This document shows, piece after piece, positions 17,671 through 26,619 of a DNA stretch of 64,000 nt. The stretch lies in NCBI RefSeq assembly GCF_902506205.1, contig NZ_LR732816.1, positions 1,025,848 to 1,089,847 on the forward strand, given 5' to 3'. Position 1 is the first letter of the stretch; each line of letters begins with the position of its first letter. Origin of the DNA: Brevundimonas sp. G8. Lineage in GTDB: Bacteria; Pseudomonadota; Alphaproteobacteria; Caulobacterales; Caulobacteraceae. The position numbers and the translations under genes were made by a program. Below the pieces are notes generated by a model that saw only the letters and a program-made list of their open reading frames with translations, searched no databases and was not told where the DNA came from.

Positions 17671-17901
17671 ATGAACGACATGCGCAAGATCACCGCCATC
17701 CTGCCAGCCCGCCTCCTGGCGGCGGCTCAGGATGCGACGGGCCAGGGCGTGACGGAAACCCTGCGTCGGGCGCTCGAAACCCTGGCGCATTCCGACTGGA
17801 GCCGTCGCATGCTGGCCCTGGAAGGCCGTATGCCATTGGACGTCGATCTCGACGACCTGCGCCAGGATCGGCCGCTGGACGGATCGGATCGGTCGATTTG
17901 A
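17671..17901 (+). CDS. VapB-like antitoxin
   Basis: This 76-residue protein lies immediately before a PIN toxin. The region ITAILPARLLAAAQDATGQGVTETLRRALETL (6-37) has the ribbon-helix-helix pattern of CopG/Arc antitoxins, and the acidic tail (MPLDVDLDDLRQDRPLDGS) would bind the toxin. Naming it VapB rests on the partner. Its TGA (17899-17901) overlaps the TTG start of the toxin. A short 5-bp inverted repeat (CGATA 17651-17655, TATCG 17662-17666) lies just upstream and could be part of an operator. Confidence 0.82.
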   Translation: MNDMRKITAILPARLLAAAQDATGQGVTETLRRALETLAHSDWSRRMLALEGRMPLDVDLDDLRQDRPLDGSDRSI

Positions 17902-18275
17902 TCGCCGCCGACACCAGCGCGGTCCTGCATTTCCTGCACGGCTTCGATGGACCCGCGCGCCCTGCGGTTCGCCGCGCTCTTCGCGACGAGCGGCTGGTGC
18001 TGCCGCCGCTGGTTCTGACGGAACTGCTGTCCGCCCCGTCGCCTGAAAGCGATCTCGACGCCCTGTTGGGCGCGGCGCCGCTCGTGCCGGTCATCGACGG
18101 CTATTGGGAAAGGGCGGCGCTCAATCGCCGCACGCTCGCGATGCGGGGCCTCAAGGCGCGGCTGGCCGACGCCCTGATCGCCCAGTCCTGCATCGATGCG
18201 GGTATTCCGTTGATCTCCGGCGATTCCGACTTTCGCCATTTCGCCGCCCACTGCGGGCTCAAGCTGGCTGAGTAG
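17898..18275 (+). CDS. VapC-type PIN-domain toxin ribonuclease
   Basis: This 125-residue PIN-domain endoribonuclease has its metal-binding acidic residues in place: Asp5 (IAADTSAVLHF), Glu42 (LTELLSAP), Asp91 (RLADALIAQSC), and Asp109/Asp111 (ISGDSDFRHF). The start is a TTG at 17898 overlapping the antitoxin stop (TTGA), the only start that places the DTS motif at the usual fifth residue; longer frames read backwards into vapB. VapC toxins cleave tRNA or rRNA. The cassette is 9 bases from a strong bidirectional terminator, so it looks like an isolated, complete two-gene insert between ferredoxin and the sdh operon. Confidence 0.9.
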   Translation: MIAADTSAVLHFLHGFDGPARPAVRRALRDERLVLPPLVLTELLSAPSPESDLDALLGAAPLVPVIDGYWERAALNRRTLAMRGLKARLADALIAQSCIDAGIPLISGDSDFRHFAAHCGLKLAE

Positions 18276-18283
18276 AAGACAAG

Positions 18284-18316
18284 AAAAACCCCCGAAGCGC
18301 TGCTCCGGGGGTTTTT
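18284..18316. terminator. Bidirectional intrinsic terminator between vapC and sdhB
   Basis: AAAAACCCCCG (18284-18294) and CGGGGGTTTTT (18306-18316) are perfect complements around an 11-base loop. It has a T-run on both strands, so it can stop vapBC from the left and sdhCDAB from the right. Confidence 0.92.
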
Positions 18317-18320
18317 GAAG

Positions 18321-19115
18321 TCAGGCCGCCTTCTTGCGGCTCGGCGCGACCATCAGCTTCTTGGTCTCGGCGATGGCCTTGGCCGGGTTCAGGCCCTTGG
18401 GGCAGACCTGGGCGCAGTTCATGATCGTGTGGCAGCGATACAGTTTGAACGGGTCTTCCAGGTCGTCCAGGCGCTTGTCGGTCGCGTCGTCGCGGCTGTC
18501 GGAAATCCAGCGATAGGATTGCAGCAGCGCCGCCGGGCCGAGGTATTCTTCCTGGTTCCACCAGTAGCTGGGGCAGGAGGTCGAGCAGCAGGCGCACAGG
18601 ATGCACTCGTACAGGCCGTCCAGCTTCTCGCGCTCGGCGGGGGTCTGCAGGCGTTCCTTCTCGGGATCCGGCTCGTCCGACTGGAGATAGGGCTGGATCG
18701 AGTCGTACTGGGCGTAGAACAGGCTCAGGTCCGTCACCAGGTCCTTGACCACCGGCTGGTGGGGCAGGGGGGCGATGGTGATGTTGTGCGAGTTGCACTC
18801 GTCCCAGCCCTTGGTGCAGGCCAGGGCGTTGCGCCCGTCCACGTTCATCGAGCACGAGCCGCAGATGCCCTCGCGGCATGACCGCCGGAACGACAGGGTC
18901 GGGTCAATGGTGTTCTTGATGTGGATCAGGGCGTCCAGAAGCATGGGGCCGTGGTCGCCGGTCGGCACCTCATAGGTGTCCCAGCGCGGGTCCGCATCGA
19001 CCTCGGGGTCATAGCGATAGACCTTGTAGGTCTTGACGTCCTTGGAGCCGGGCGCGGCCTTGTGGACCTTGCCGGTCGTCGGCTTGGAGCCTCTGGGGAG
19101 AGTAAGCTGGACCAT
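18321..19115 (-). CDS. sdhB: Succinate dehydrogenase iron-sulfur subunit
   Basis: This 264-residue subunit of complex II passes electrons from FAD to quinone. It has the [2Fe-2S] ligands ([16 protein letters not shown] and a later Cys in ALACT), the [4Fe-4S] motif [16 protein letters not shown], and the [3Fe-4S] motif [17 protein letters not shown]. The N-terminal 25 residues are a basic extension typical of alphaproteobacterial and mitochondrial SdhB. It is the last gene of the sdhCDAB operon: its start lies one base after the sdhA stop, and the operon ends at the terminator just downstream. Confidence 0.98.
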   Translation of the reverse strand: MVQLTLPRGSKPTTGKVHKAAPGSKDVKTYKVYRYDPEVDADPRWDTYEVPTGDHGPMLLDALIHIKNTIDPTLSFRRSCREGICGSCSMNVDGRNALACTKGWDECNSHNITIAPLPHQPVVKDLVTDLSLFYAQYDSIQPYLQSDEPDPEKERLQTPAEREKLDGLYECILCACCSTSCPSYWWNQEEYLGPAALLQSYRWISDSRDDATDKRLDDLEDPFKLYRCHTIMNCAQVCPKGLNPAKAIAETKKLMVAPSRKKAA

Positions 19116-19116
19116 C

Positions 19117-20901
19117 TTAGTAAACCCGCGCCTTCGGTTCGATATACGCGATGTCGTCGGACATGGTGTAGTTGTGGACCGGACGATAATCGATCTGGAC
19201 CTGCTCGCCCGGACGCTTCCACGCCAGGGTGTGCTTCATCCAGTTGACGTCGTCGCGATCGGGATAGTCCTCGCGGGCGTGGGCGCCGCGCGATTCCGTG
19301 CGGTTCAGACCGCCCTCGATGGTGACCATCGCCTGGGCGATCAGGTTGTCGTATTCCAGCGTCTCGATCAGATCCGTGTTCCAGATCAGGCCGCGATCGG
19401 TGGTCTTGATGTCGGCGCCGGCCGCCTCGATGGCGCGCAGCTTGTCGGTGCCCTGTTGCAGGGTCTCGCCGGTGCGGAACACCGCCGCATCGGCCTGCAT
19501 GGCCTTCTGCATCGACAGGCGCAGCTCGGCGGTCGGGGTCGAGCCGTCTGCGAAGCGGAAGCGGTCCAGGCGGGCCAGGTGGGCGTCGGTCTGTGTCTTG
19601 GAGGCGGACGGCACGGCGGACGCCTTGTCCACCACCTCGCCGCAGCGCAGGCCGACGGCGCGGCCGAACACCACCAGGTCGGTCAGGGAGTTGGAGCCCA
19701 GGCGGTTGGCGCCGTGCACCGAGACGCAGGCCGCCTCGCCCACGGCCATCAGGCCGGGCACCACGCTGTCGGGATTGCCGTCACGCAGCGTCAGGACTTC
19801 GCCGTGATAGTTCGTGGGGATGCCGCCCATGTTGTAGTGGACGGTCGGCAGGACCGGGATCGGCTCCTTGGTCACGTCCACGCCGGCGAAGATCTTGGCG
19901 CTTTCGGAAATGCCCGGCAGGCGCTGGTGCAGGATCTTGGGATCCAGGTGGTCCAGGTGCAGGAAGATGTGGTCCTTGTTCGGACCCACGCCCCGGCCTT
20001 CACGGATTTCGATGGTCATGGAGCGCGAAACCATGTCGCGCGGCGCCAGGTCCTTCACGGTCGGCGCATAGCGCTCCATGAAGCGCTCGCCTTCCGAGTT
20101 GGTCAGATAACCGCCCTCGCCGCGCGCACCCTCGGTGATCAGGCAGCCGGCGCCATAGATGCCGGTCGGGTGGAACTGGACGAACTCCATGTCCTGCAGC
20201 GGCAGACCGGCGCGCAGCACCATGGCGTTGCCGTCGCCGGTGCAGGTGTGGGCCGAGGTGGCGCTGAAATAGGCGCGGCCGTATCCGCCGGTCGCCAGCA
20301 CCACCATCTTGGCGCGGAACTGGTGAAGCTGGCCGTTGTCGAGCTGAAGCGCCGTCACGCCGGTGCAGACGCCGTCCTGCATGATCAGGTCCAGCGCGAA
20401 ATATTCGACGAAGAACTTCACTTCGCGACGCACCGACTGGCCGTACAGGGTGTGCAGGATGGCATGGCCGGTGCGGTCGGCGGCGGCGCAGGTGCGCTGC
20501 ACCGGGCCTTCGCCGAAGTTGCGGGTCATGCCGCCAAAGGCGCGCTGATAGATCTTGCCTTCTTCGGTGCGGCTGAACGGCACGCCCCAGTGTTCCAGCT
20601 CATAGACGGCCTTGGGCGCGTTACGGACCAGATATTCGATCGAGTCCTGGTCGCCCAGCCAGTCCGACCCCTTGACGGTGTCGTACATGTGCCACTGCCA
20701 GCTGTCCTCGCCCATATTGCCGAGCGAGGCGGAGATGCCGCCTTGCGCAGCCACGGTGTGGCTCCGTGTGGGGAAGACCTTGGTCACGCAGGCGACCTTC
20801 AGCCCCTGCTGGGCGGCGCCGAGCGCGGCGCGAAGGCCCGAGCCCCCAGCGCCGACGACGACGACGTCGTATTCGTGATCGATCAGTTCGTAAGCGGCCA
20901 T
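19117..20901 (-). CDS. sdhA: Succinate dehydrogenase flavoprotein subunit
   Basis: This 594-residue catalytic subunit oxidises succinate to fumarate in the TCA cycle. The FAD-binding [20 protein letters not shown] lies at 14-33, and the covalent-FAD histidine is in [12 protein letters not shown] (about residue 46). The substrate region is [23 protein letters not shown], and the catalytic Arg region [18 protein letters not shown] follows. The C-terminus ([22 protein letters not shown]) is that of the SdhA/FrdA family, and length is standard. The ATG lies 7 bases from the sdhD stop. A long open frame exists on the opposite strand across this gene; it is a GC-composition shadow. Confidence 0.98.
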   Translation of the reverse strand: MAAYELIDHEYDVVVVGAGGSGLRAALGAAQQGLKVACVTKVFPTRSHTVAAQGGISASLGNMGEDSWQWHMYDTVKGSDWLGDQDSIEYLVRNAPKAVYELEHWGVPFSRTEEGKIYQRAFGGMTRNFGEGPVQRTCAAADRTGHAILHTLYGQSVRREVKFFVEYFALDLIMQDGVCTGVTALQLDNGQLHQFRAKMVVLATGGYGRAYFSATSAHTCTGDGNAMVLRAGLPLQDMEFVQFHPTGIYGAGCLITEGARGEGGYLTNSEGERFMERYAPTVKDLAPRDMVSRSMTIEIREGRGVGPNKDHIFLHLDHLDPKILHQRLPGISESAKIFAGVDVTKEPIPVLPTVHYNMGGIPTNYHGEVLTLRDGNPDSVVPGLMAVGEAACVSVHGANRLGSNSLTDLVVFGRAVGLRCGEVVDKASAVPSASKTQTDAHLARLDRFRFADGSTPTAELRLSMQKAMQADAAVFRTGETLQQGTDKLRAIEAAGADIKTTDRGLIWNTDLIETLEYDNLIAQAMVTIEGGLNRTESRGAHAREDYPDRDDVNWMKHTLAWKRPGEQVQIDYRPVHNYTMSDDIAYIEPKARVY

Positions 20902-20908
20902 CAGTAAA

Positions 20909-21313
20909 TCAGGCTCCGAAACCAGCGGGCAGCGGCGCCGAACCCAGCGCCAGCCGCACGATGAAGAAGACGCTGGCGGCGGCCAGCACGAGGAAGACGA
21001 TGTTGAGCAGGATCACCAGCAGGCCGCGCGTTCCGGCGTTGGGCACATAGTCTTCCAGGATCACTTTCCAGGCCAGGCTGACATAGCCGAAGAACACCAC
21101 GACGGTGATGGCCAGCAGGCCCGCGTTCAGCGGATTGGCGAACCAGGCCAGCACGGCGTCATAGCCGGCGCCCGCCAGGGTGAAGCCGGTCGAGGCGGCC
21201 CACAGGCCCAGCGGCAGCAGGGCCACCAGCAGCACCCGCTCGATCAGCCATTCGCCGGCGCCGTGGCGCTCGGAAACCTTGACGTTGTTCTTGAACTTGG
21301 CGGCGCCGCTCAC
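20909..21313 (-). CDS. sdhD: Succinate dehydrogenase membrane anchor subunit SdhD
   Basis: This 134-residue membrane protein has three predicted helices (about 27-46, 60-82, 97-122), as in the SdhD hydrophobic anchor. [19 protein letters not shown] is the family N-terminal region, and the axial haem/quinone region falls in the second helix. The start is GTG at 21313 (GTGAGC), overlapping the sdhC stop by four bases (GTGA); an ATG alternative is absent. The anchors are poorly conserved in sequence, so the identification rests on hydrophobic pattern, length and position between sdhC and sdhA. Confidence 0.92.
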   Translation of the reverse strand: MSGAAKFKNNVKVSERHGAGEWLIERVLLVALLPLGLWAASTGFTLAGAGYDAVLAWFANPLNAGLLAITVVVFFGYVSLAWKVILEDYVPNAGTRGLLVILLNIVFLVLAAASVFFIVRLALGSAPLPAGFGA

Positions 21314-21774
21314 AGCGAGACCCTCCCGACAGCGAACAGGACGACCCAGAACAGCACGGCCAGCGGGACCGGCGCCCAGACGGCGATATTGGACAGCAGC
21401 GTCGCCGACTTCACCGTCAGGCCGTTGCCGGTGTCGTTATAGGTGTGACGCGCGCCGTTCAGGATGAAGGAGAACAGCACCACCGTCAGGCCGAAGCCGA
21501 TGAACAGACCCAGCGGCGACCCCGCCAGCGAGGCGAAACAGGCGTAATGTTCGGCCCCGAAGGCCATTGCGCCCAGCCAGCCGATGACGAAGAGCGCGCC
21601 GACGGTGGCGGCGATGATCGTGGCCCGGAACAGGATCGAGGCCGTCATGGTGACGTGCCAGCGCCAGATGCTCATGTGCGGCGAAAGCGGCGCGATGTGA
21701 CCGTTCGGTTGGGTGACGAAGCGACCGGTCCGGTCGCTAGAGGCGCCACCCGGCGTCGGGCTGGGCTGGGTCAT
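21310..21774 (-). CDS. sdhC: Succinate dehydrogenase cytochrome b556 subunit SdhC
   Basis: This 154-residue haem-binding anchor has the motif RPLSPH-like NGHIAPLSPHMSIWRW at residues 22-38, and the second signature is FILNGARHTYNDTG, with the haem-ligand histidine (about residue 107), followed by the third helix. Three transmembrane segments are evident. I start at ATG 21774 (MTQPSPTP) rather than the in-frame TTG at 21789; GAGAA lies upstream at a reasonable distance. It is the first gene of the operon. On the minus strand TTGACA occurs at 21856-21851 and could be a -35 box, but I see no matching -10. Confidence 0.94.
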   Translation of the reverse strand: MTQPSPTPGGASSDRTGRFVTQPNGHIAPLSPHMSIWRWHVTMTASILFRATIIAATVGALFVIGWLGAMAFGAEHYACFASLAGSPLGLFIGFGLTVVLFSFILNGARHTYNDTGNGLTVKSATLLSNIAVWAPVPLAVLFWVVLFAVGRVSL

Positions 21775-21980
21775 GCGAATGGTTCTCAAAAGCGAATGAA
21801 TTCAATCGCCGTGTGCGGTTGCGAAGGCTTTTGTGACCCTGGGGGGCCGGTGTCAACGCACAGGGGCTAACATCGGCGGATTGTTGCTTTGTGAACGGTT
21901 CCATCACGCGGAATCACGTTTCCGTTCGAGCCTCCATCGACGGCTAGGCGCCGCGGGGCGGGATTTGGCAGGGTGTCCTC

Positions 21981-22574
21981 ATGATCCTGTTCGCCCTGAT
22001 CTCCGTCGTCGCTCTGGAGCCCGCTATTCAGACCACGGGTCTGCTGGACGCCACGCCCGAGACCTATCAGGCGCCGGTCATCCGCCCGTTCGAGCCGCCC
22101 TCCGACTTTGGTCGCGAAGAAGCGCAGGGCGACGCCGCGACCGATCGGCATCGCCGCCCCCTGACCAACCCCGTCGACGTGAACGCCTATGTCGGCAGTT
22201 ACGAGGTCAGCCCCACCGACGCAGAGATCGCCTATGATCAGGGCGTGGCCCAGGCCCAGATCGACGCGGACGCCCGCAGCGGTCCTCTGGACGGCCGCTG
22301 GCGCGTCGTCGGTCATGACGGAAAGCCCCTGCTGTCCCTGGCCCTGACGGATCGCGGCGCAGGGCGAGTGATCGAGGGCGCTTGGCGTCGGCTGGACGCC
22401 CCGGCCGGGACCGACCAGGGCGGCCCAGCCGGCCCCGCTTCGAGGAGCGGCGACATCGCCGTCATCCCCCTGTCCGGCGGCGAACTGCATCTGCAACCCG
22501 CCGCCAGGGGCTGGACCGGCGAACTGATCCAGAACGGCCGCGCCCGTCCAGTGACCGTCTCCCGCGCCGGCTAG
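21981..22574 (+). CDS. Hypothetical secreted protein
   Basis: This is a 197-residue protein of unknown function. A short hydrophobic N-terminus (MILFALISVVALEPA) could be a Sec signal. Residues 60-85 contain TNPVDVNAYVGSYEVSPTDAEIAYDQGVAQAQ, followed by a beta-rich half (LDGRWRVVGHDGKPLLSLALTDRGAGRVIEGAWRRL; IAVIPLSGGELHLQP) resembling small secreted beta-barrel or lipocalin-like domains. I recognise no named family. It sits divergent from sdhC with 206 bases between and 37 bases ahead of the pirin gene. The codon pattern is like its neighbours. Confidence 0.7.
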   Translation: MILFALISVVALEPAIQTTGLLDATPETYQAPVIRPFEPPSDFGREEAQGDAATDRHRRPLTNPVDVNAYVGSYEVSPTDAEIAYDQGVAQAQIDADARSGPLDGRWRVVGHDGKPLLSLALTDRGAGRVIEGAWRRLDAPAGTDQGGPAGPASRSGDIAVIPLSGGELHLQPAARGWTGELIQNGRARPVTVSRAG

Positions 22575-22611
22575 GCTCGCCAGAGCCGATCCGCCACCCT
22601 ATATGTGGCGA

Positions 22612-23472
22612 ATGACCCAGCTCCGCCCCGTTCTTCGCCTTCATCCCGCCCACCGCGACGACATTGGCGATCTGACCACCCGTCGTCCCGTGCCGGGTCC
22701 GGGCCTGGACCAGGTCGATCCCTTCCTGTTCCTGAACCACCATGGACCGCAGACCTACGCGCCGGGCAACCAGGGCCTGCCGTTCGGCCCCCACCCGCAC
22801 CGAGGGTTCGAGACCGTCACCTTCATCCTCGACGGCGAACTGGCCCACAACGATTCAGGCGGCGGCGAGAGCATCATCGAGGCGGGCGGAATCCAATGGA
22901 TGACCGCCGGCTCAGGCCTGGTCCACGCCGAGCTGTCCCCGGCCGACTTCAAGCGCGACGGCGGGCCGATGGAGATCCTGCAGCTGTGGGTGAACCTGCC
23001 GTCGCGGCTGAAGATGACCAAGCCGGATTATGTCGGCCTGCAGAAGGCCGACATCCCGACCTTCACCACCGAGGGCGGCGTCACGGTCGAGCCGGTCTCC
23101 GGCGAATGGCTGGGCGTCGCAGCCCCGATCCAGTCCCTGATCGACATCCATTTGGCGGTCGTCCGCCTGCCCGCAGGCGCGACATTCCAGACGCCGGTCG
23201 CGCCCGGCCGCAACGTCTTCCTCTATGTCATCAAGGGCGAGGTCTCGGTCGCCGGAACCGCAGTGCCGCAATGGAACCTCGCCGCCCTGGGCGACGGCGA
23301 CGCCGTCCAGATCACGGCCGCATCCGACGCCGTCGTCCTGCTGGGCCATGCCGACCCCATCGGTGAGCCGGTCTTCAGCCACGGCCCCTTCGTCATGAAC
23401 ACTCGCGAAGAGATCATCCAGGCGGTCCAGGACTACCAGGCCGGCAAGTTCGGCCCGCCGCCGAGGGTTTGA
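22612..23472 (+). CDS. Pirin family protein
   Basis: This 286-residue bicupin protein has a metal site in the N-terminal cupin that reads HPHRGFETVTFILDGELAH with a later GLVHAELSP, matching the conserved His/His/His/Glu set of pirins. The second cupin (165-275) is degenerate, as usual. Pirins bind iron; bacterial homologues include quercetin 2,3-dioxygenases and regulators of pyruvate metabolism, and which role applies is not visible. The start may be ATG 22612 (MTQLRP) or ATG 22603 (MWRMTQ), neither with a good ribosome-binding site. A C-terminal EIIQAVQDYQAGKFGPPPRV tail is typical of the family. Confidence 0.92.
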   Translation: MTQLRPVLRLHPAHRDDIGDLTTRRPVPGPGLDQVDPFLFLNHHGPQTYAPGNQGLPFGPHPHRGFETVTFILDGELAHNDSGGGESIIEAGGIQWMTAGSGLVHAELSPADFKRDGGPMEILQLWVNLPSRLKMTKPDYVGLQKADIPTFTTEGGVTVEPVSGEWLGVAAPIQSLIDIHLAVVRLPAGATFQTPVAPGRNVFLYVIKGEVSVAGTAVPQWNLAALGDGDAVQITAASDAVVLLGHADPIGEPVFSHGPFVMNTREEIIQAVQDYQAGKFGPPPRV

Positions 23473-23557
23473 GTGCGCCGTGCGGAGGTGATGCGTTCCC
23501 CGCCAAAACCCTATAAGACGCCGGTTCCTTAGCGACCGCCGAGCCGAAGACACGCCC

Positions 23558-26206
23558 ATGCCCAGCCTGAACGAGATCCGCGCCACCTACCTCGATTATT
23601 TCGCGGCGGACGGCCATGCCAAGGTCCATTCGGCGCCACTGGTGCCGCAGAACGACCCGAGCCTGCTCTTCGTCAACGCGGGCATGGTGCCGTTCAAGGA
23701 CTATTTCACCGGCGCGTCCAAGCCGCCCTATCCGCGCGCCACCAGCTCTCAGAAATGCGTCCGCGCAGGCGGCAAGCACAACGACCTGGACAATGTCGGC
23801 TATACCGCGCGCCACCTGACCTTCTTCGAGATGCTGGGCAACTTTTCGTTCGGCGACTATTTCAAGGAACACGCCATCGAGAAGGCGTGGAACCTGGTCA
23901 CGCAGGAGTTCGGCCTGGACGCCAAACGCTTGCTGGTCACCGTCTATATCGACGACGACGAGGCCGCCGCGATCTGGAAGAAGGTTACCGGCTTTTCCGA
24001 CGACAAGATCATCCGCATCGCCGGCTCGGACAATTTCTGGGCCATGGGTGACAGCGGCCCGTGCGGACCCTGCACCGAGATTTTCTGGGACCACGGTGAC
24101 AAGATCCCCGGCGGCCCTCCCGGCTCGCCGGACGAGGACGGCGACCGCTACGTCGAGGTCTGGAACAACGTCTTCATGCAGTATGAGAAGGAGAACGATC
24201 AGATCGTTCGCAACCTTCCCAAGCCCAGCGTGGACACCGGCATGGGTCTGGAGCGGATGACAACCGTCCTTCAGGGCGTGCATTCGGTGTTCGAGACCGA
24301 CCTGTTCAAGACCCTGATCGCCGCCTCGGAAGACGCCACCTCGACCAAGTCGGACGGCGAACGCGCCGCCAGCCACCGGGTCATCGCCGACCACCTGCGC
24401 TCGTCGTCGTTCCTGATCGCCGATGGGGTCACCCCGTCGAACGAGGGCCGGGGCTATGTGCTGCGCCGGATCATGCGCCGCGCCATGCGCCACGCCCACC
24501 TGCTGGGCGCTGCCGACCCCCTGATGCACCGCCTGGTCCCGACCCTGGTGGCTCAGATGGGCGACGCCTATCCCGAACTGGCCCGCGCACAGCCTTTCAT
24601 CGAGGATACGCTGAAGCAGGAAGAGATCCGCTTCCGCACCACGCTGGGCCGGGGCATGGCCCTGTTCGACACGGCGGTTCAGGGTTTCCGTCCCGGCGAC
24701 ATGCTGGACGGCCAGACCGCCTTCACCCTGTCCGACACCTACGGCTTCCCGCTGGACCTGACCCAGGACGAGGCCCGTCGTCGCGGCTTCTCCGTCAACG
24801 TCGACGGCTTCGAATCCGCTATGGCCGAGCAGCGCCAGCGTTCGCGCGAACACTGGAAGGGCTCGGGCCAGACCGCAAACACCAACGAATGGCTGGCGAT
24901 CCGCGACCGCATGGGGCCGACCGTCTTCACCGGCTACGACAATATCGAAGGCTCGGGCGAGGTCCTGGCCATCATGAACGCCGGAGCGCCGGTCGAGACG
25001 GCCGAGGCCGGCGACATCGTCGAGGTCCTGTTCGACACCACCCCCTTCTACGCCGAAAGCGGCGGCCAGGCCGGCGATCACGGAACCCTGGAATGGCCGG
25101 CAGGTGAGGCCGAGGTCATCGACGTGCGCAAACACGCTGGCGACCTGCACGTGCTGGTGGCCCAGGTCACGGCCGGCAAGCTGGAGATCGGAACCCGTGC
25201 GGCCCAGCTAGTGGACGCCGAGAAACGCCGCACGACGCGCGCCAACCACTCCGCCGCTCACCTGCTGCATACGGCGCTGAAGAATGTGCTCGGCCCGGCA
25301 GTCGCCCAGAAGGGCCAGCTGGTGGATGCCGAACGCGCCCGTTTCGACTTCAGCCACGGCGCCCCTCTGACCGAGGCCGAGCTTTCGGCCATCGAGACCG
25401 AGGTCAATGCGGTCATCCGTCAGAACGTCCCCACCGAGATGAAGCTGATGGCCCCGCAAGAGGCCATCGAGGCCGGCGCGATCGCCCTGTTCGGCGAGAA
25501 ATACGGCGACGAGGTCCGCGTCCTGACCCTGGGCCGCGCCCTGACCGGTGACAACAACGCTCCCTATTCGGTCGAGCTGTGCGGCGGCACCCACGTCGCC
25601 CGCACCGGCGACATCGCCCTGTTCAAGATCGTCCAGGAAACCGGCGTCGCCGCCGGCGTGCGCCGTATCGAGGCCCTGACCGGCGAGGCCGCGCGCCAGT
25701 ATCTGCTGGCCCAGGCCGGCGTCGCCCGTTCGCTGGCTCAGGGCTTCAAGGTCCAGACCGCCGACGTTCCCGCACGCGTCGACAGCCTGACCGCCTCGGT
25801 CAAGACGTTGGAGAAACAGGTCGCTGAGCTGAAGAAGCAACTGGCCCTGGGCGGGGGCTCGGGCGCCGCCTCCGCGCCTGAAGAGATCGGCGGGATCAAG
25901 CTGATGGCCCGCGTGCTGGACGGTGTGGACGGCAAGGGTCTGCGAGGGGTCGCCGAGGACTTCCGCAAACAGGTCGGAACCGGCGTCGTCGCCCTGATCG
26001 GCGTGACCGAAGGCAAGGCCGCCGTGACCGTCGCCGTCACTTCGGACCTGACGGACCGCGTCAACGCCGCCGACCTCGCCCGCGCCGCCGTCATCGCCAT
26101 GGGCGGCCAAGGCGCCGGCGGCAAACCCGACTTCGCCCAAGGCGGCGCCCCCGACGGCTCCAAGGCCGAAGACGGCCTGGCGGCGGTGCGAGCGGCGCTG
26201 GCGTAA
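23558..26206 (+). CDS. alaS: Alanyl-tRNA synthetase
   Basis: This 882-residue synthetase charges tRNA-Ala. The class II motifs are seen: motif 1 NDPSLLFVNAGMVPFKDYF, motif 2 KCVRAGGKHNDLDNVGYTARHLTFFEMLGNFSFGDYF, and motif 3 GMGLERMT. The editing domain has zinc ligands HSAAHLLH and CGGTHVARTGD near residues 565-680. A C-terminal coiled segment (LEKQVAELKKQLALGGG) and a C-Ala domain follow. The length is normal. Upstream, CTATAAG at about 23512 may be a -10 element. The gene is monocistronic by appearance, followed at once by a repeat element. Confidence 0.98.
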   Translation: MPSLNEIRATYLDYFAADGHAKVHSAPLVPQNDPSLLFVNAGMVPFKDYFTGASKPPYPRATSSQKCVRAGGKHNDLDNVGYTARHLTFFEMLGNFSFGDYFKEHAIEKAWNLVTQEFGLDAKRLLVTVYIDDDEAAAIWKKVTGFSDDKIIRIAGSDNFWAMGDSGPCGPCTEIFWDHGDKIPGGPPGSPDEDGDRYVEVWNNVFMQYEKENDQIVRNLPKPSVDTGMGLERMTTVLQGVHSVFETDLFKTLIAASEDATSTKSDGERAASHRVIADHLRSSSFLIADGVTPSNEGRGYVLRRIMRRAMRHAHLLGAADPLMHRLVPTLVAQMGDAYPELARAQPFIEDTLKQEEIRFRTTLGRGMALFDTAVQGFRPGDMLDGQTAFTLSDTYGFPLDLTQDEARRRGFSVNVDGFESAMAEQRQRSREHWKGSGQTANTNEWLAIRDRMGPTVFTGYDNIEGSGEVLAIMNAGAPVETAEAGDIVEVLFDTTPFYAESGGQAGDHGTLEWPAGEAEVIDVRKHAGDLHVLVAQVTAGKLEIGTRAAQLVDAEKRRTTRANHSAAHLLHTALKNVLGPAVAQKGQLVDAERARFDFSHGAPLTEAELSAIETEVNAVIRQNVPTEMKLMAPQEAIEAGAIALFGEKYGDEVRVLTLGRALTGDNNAPYSVELCGGTHVARTGDIALFKIVQETGVAAGVRRIEALTGEAARQYLLAQAGVARSLAQGFKVQTADVPARVDSLTASVKTLEKQVAELKKQLALGGGSGAASAPEEIGGIKLMARVLDGVDGKGLRGVAEDFRKQVGTGVVALIGVTEGKAAVTVAVTSDLTDRVNAADLARAAVIAMGGQGAGGKPDFAQGGAPDGSKAEDGLAAVRAALA

Positions 26207-26216
26207 AAGACTAAGC

Positions 26217-26388
26217 CCTTCTCCCATTGGGAGAAGGTGGCCCGCAGGGCCGGATGAGGGTCGGCCGGTGGGCCAGTTTGCACCATCCGACCCACACCCT
26301 TTGGCTGCTTCGCGCCGCCCTTTGGGTCACGCAAGGACGATCGCTGTCGCTCTCGTGAGTTCAAGCCCTCTCCCAATGGGAGAGGGGC
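26217..26388. repeat. MITE-like palindromic intergenic repeat element downstream of alaS
   Basis: The element is bounded by two similar hairpins: CCTTCTCCCA with TGGGAGAAGG (26217-26237), and CCCTCTCCCA with TGGGAGAGGG (26366-26386). Next to the first is a second short hairpin, GGCCC-GCA-GGGCC (26239-26251). The inner 110 bases have no credible coding frame. The layout (terminal palindromes, no gene, intergenic, AT-rich flank) suggests a non-autonomous mobile repeat. The first hairpin could also serve as the alaS terminator, though it lacks a T-run. Confidence 0.55.
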
Positions 26389-26619
26389 AAGGCTTCCTAT
26401 TTTCGAGACTAACGGCCTTATTCTTCAGCGGCTTAAGCTGCCGCAGCGTCCGCTTCCTGCTCGCCCTCCAAACCGCGCGTATAATCGCCGCCGGTCATAG
26501 AGGAGGACGCGCATCCAGGACAAAAGTGCACCAATTGCACTCAATTTTTTGATCGGCGCCGCACCGTCCAATCAGACAGATTAGACACTTTAGACGGTGT
26601 TTTTTGCTCCTCGGCCGCC
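26389..26619. other. Gene-free stretch between repeat element and DUF2939 gene
   Basis: Together with the repeat element, this makes a 413-base gap after alaS. The composition is noticeably less GC-rich than the rest of the window. A weak ACAC...GTGT stem followed by TTTTTT (26585-26606) could terminate plus-strand transcription. No start with a ribosome-binding site or conserved frame was seen. Confidence 0.5.

Noticed and set aside
19033..20907. 624-codon plus-strand frame opposite sdhA
   Set aside because: Shadow frame of sdhA with no recognisable motif.
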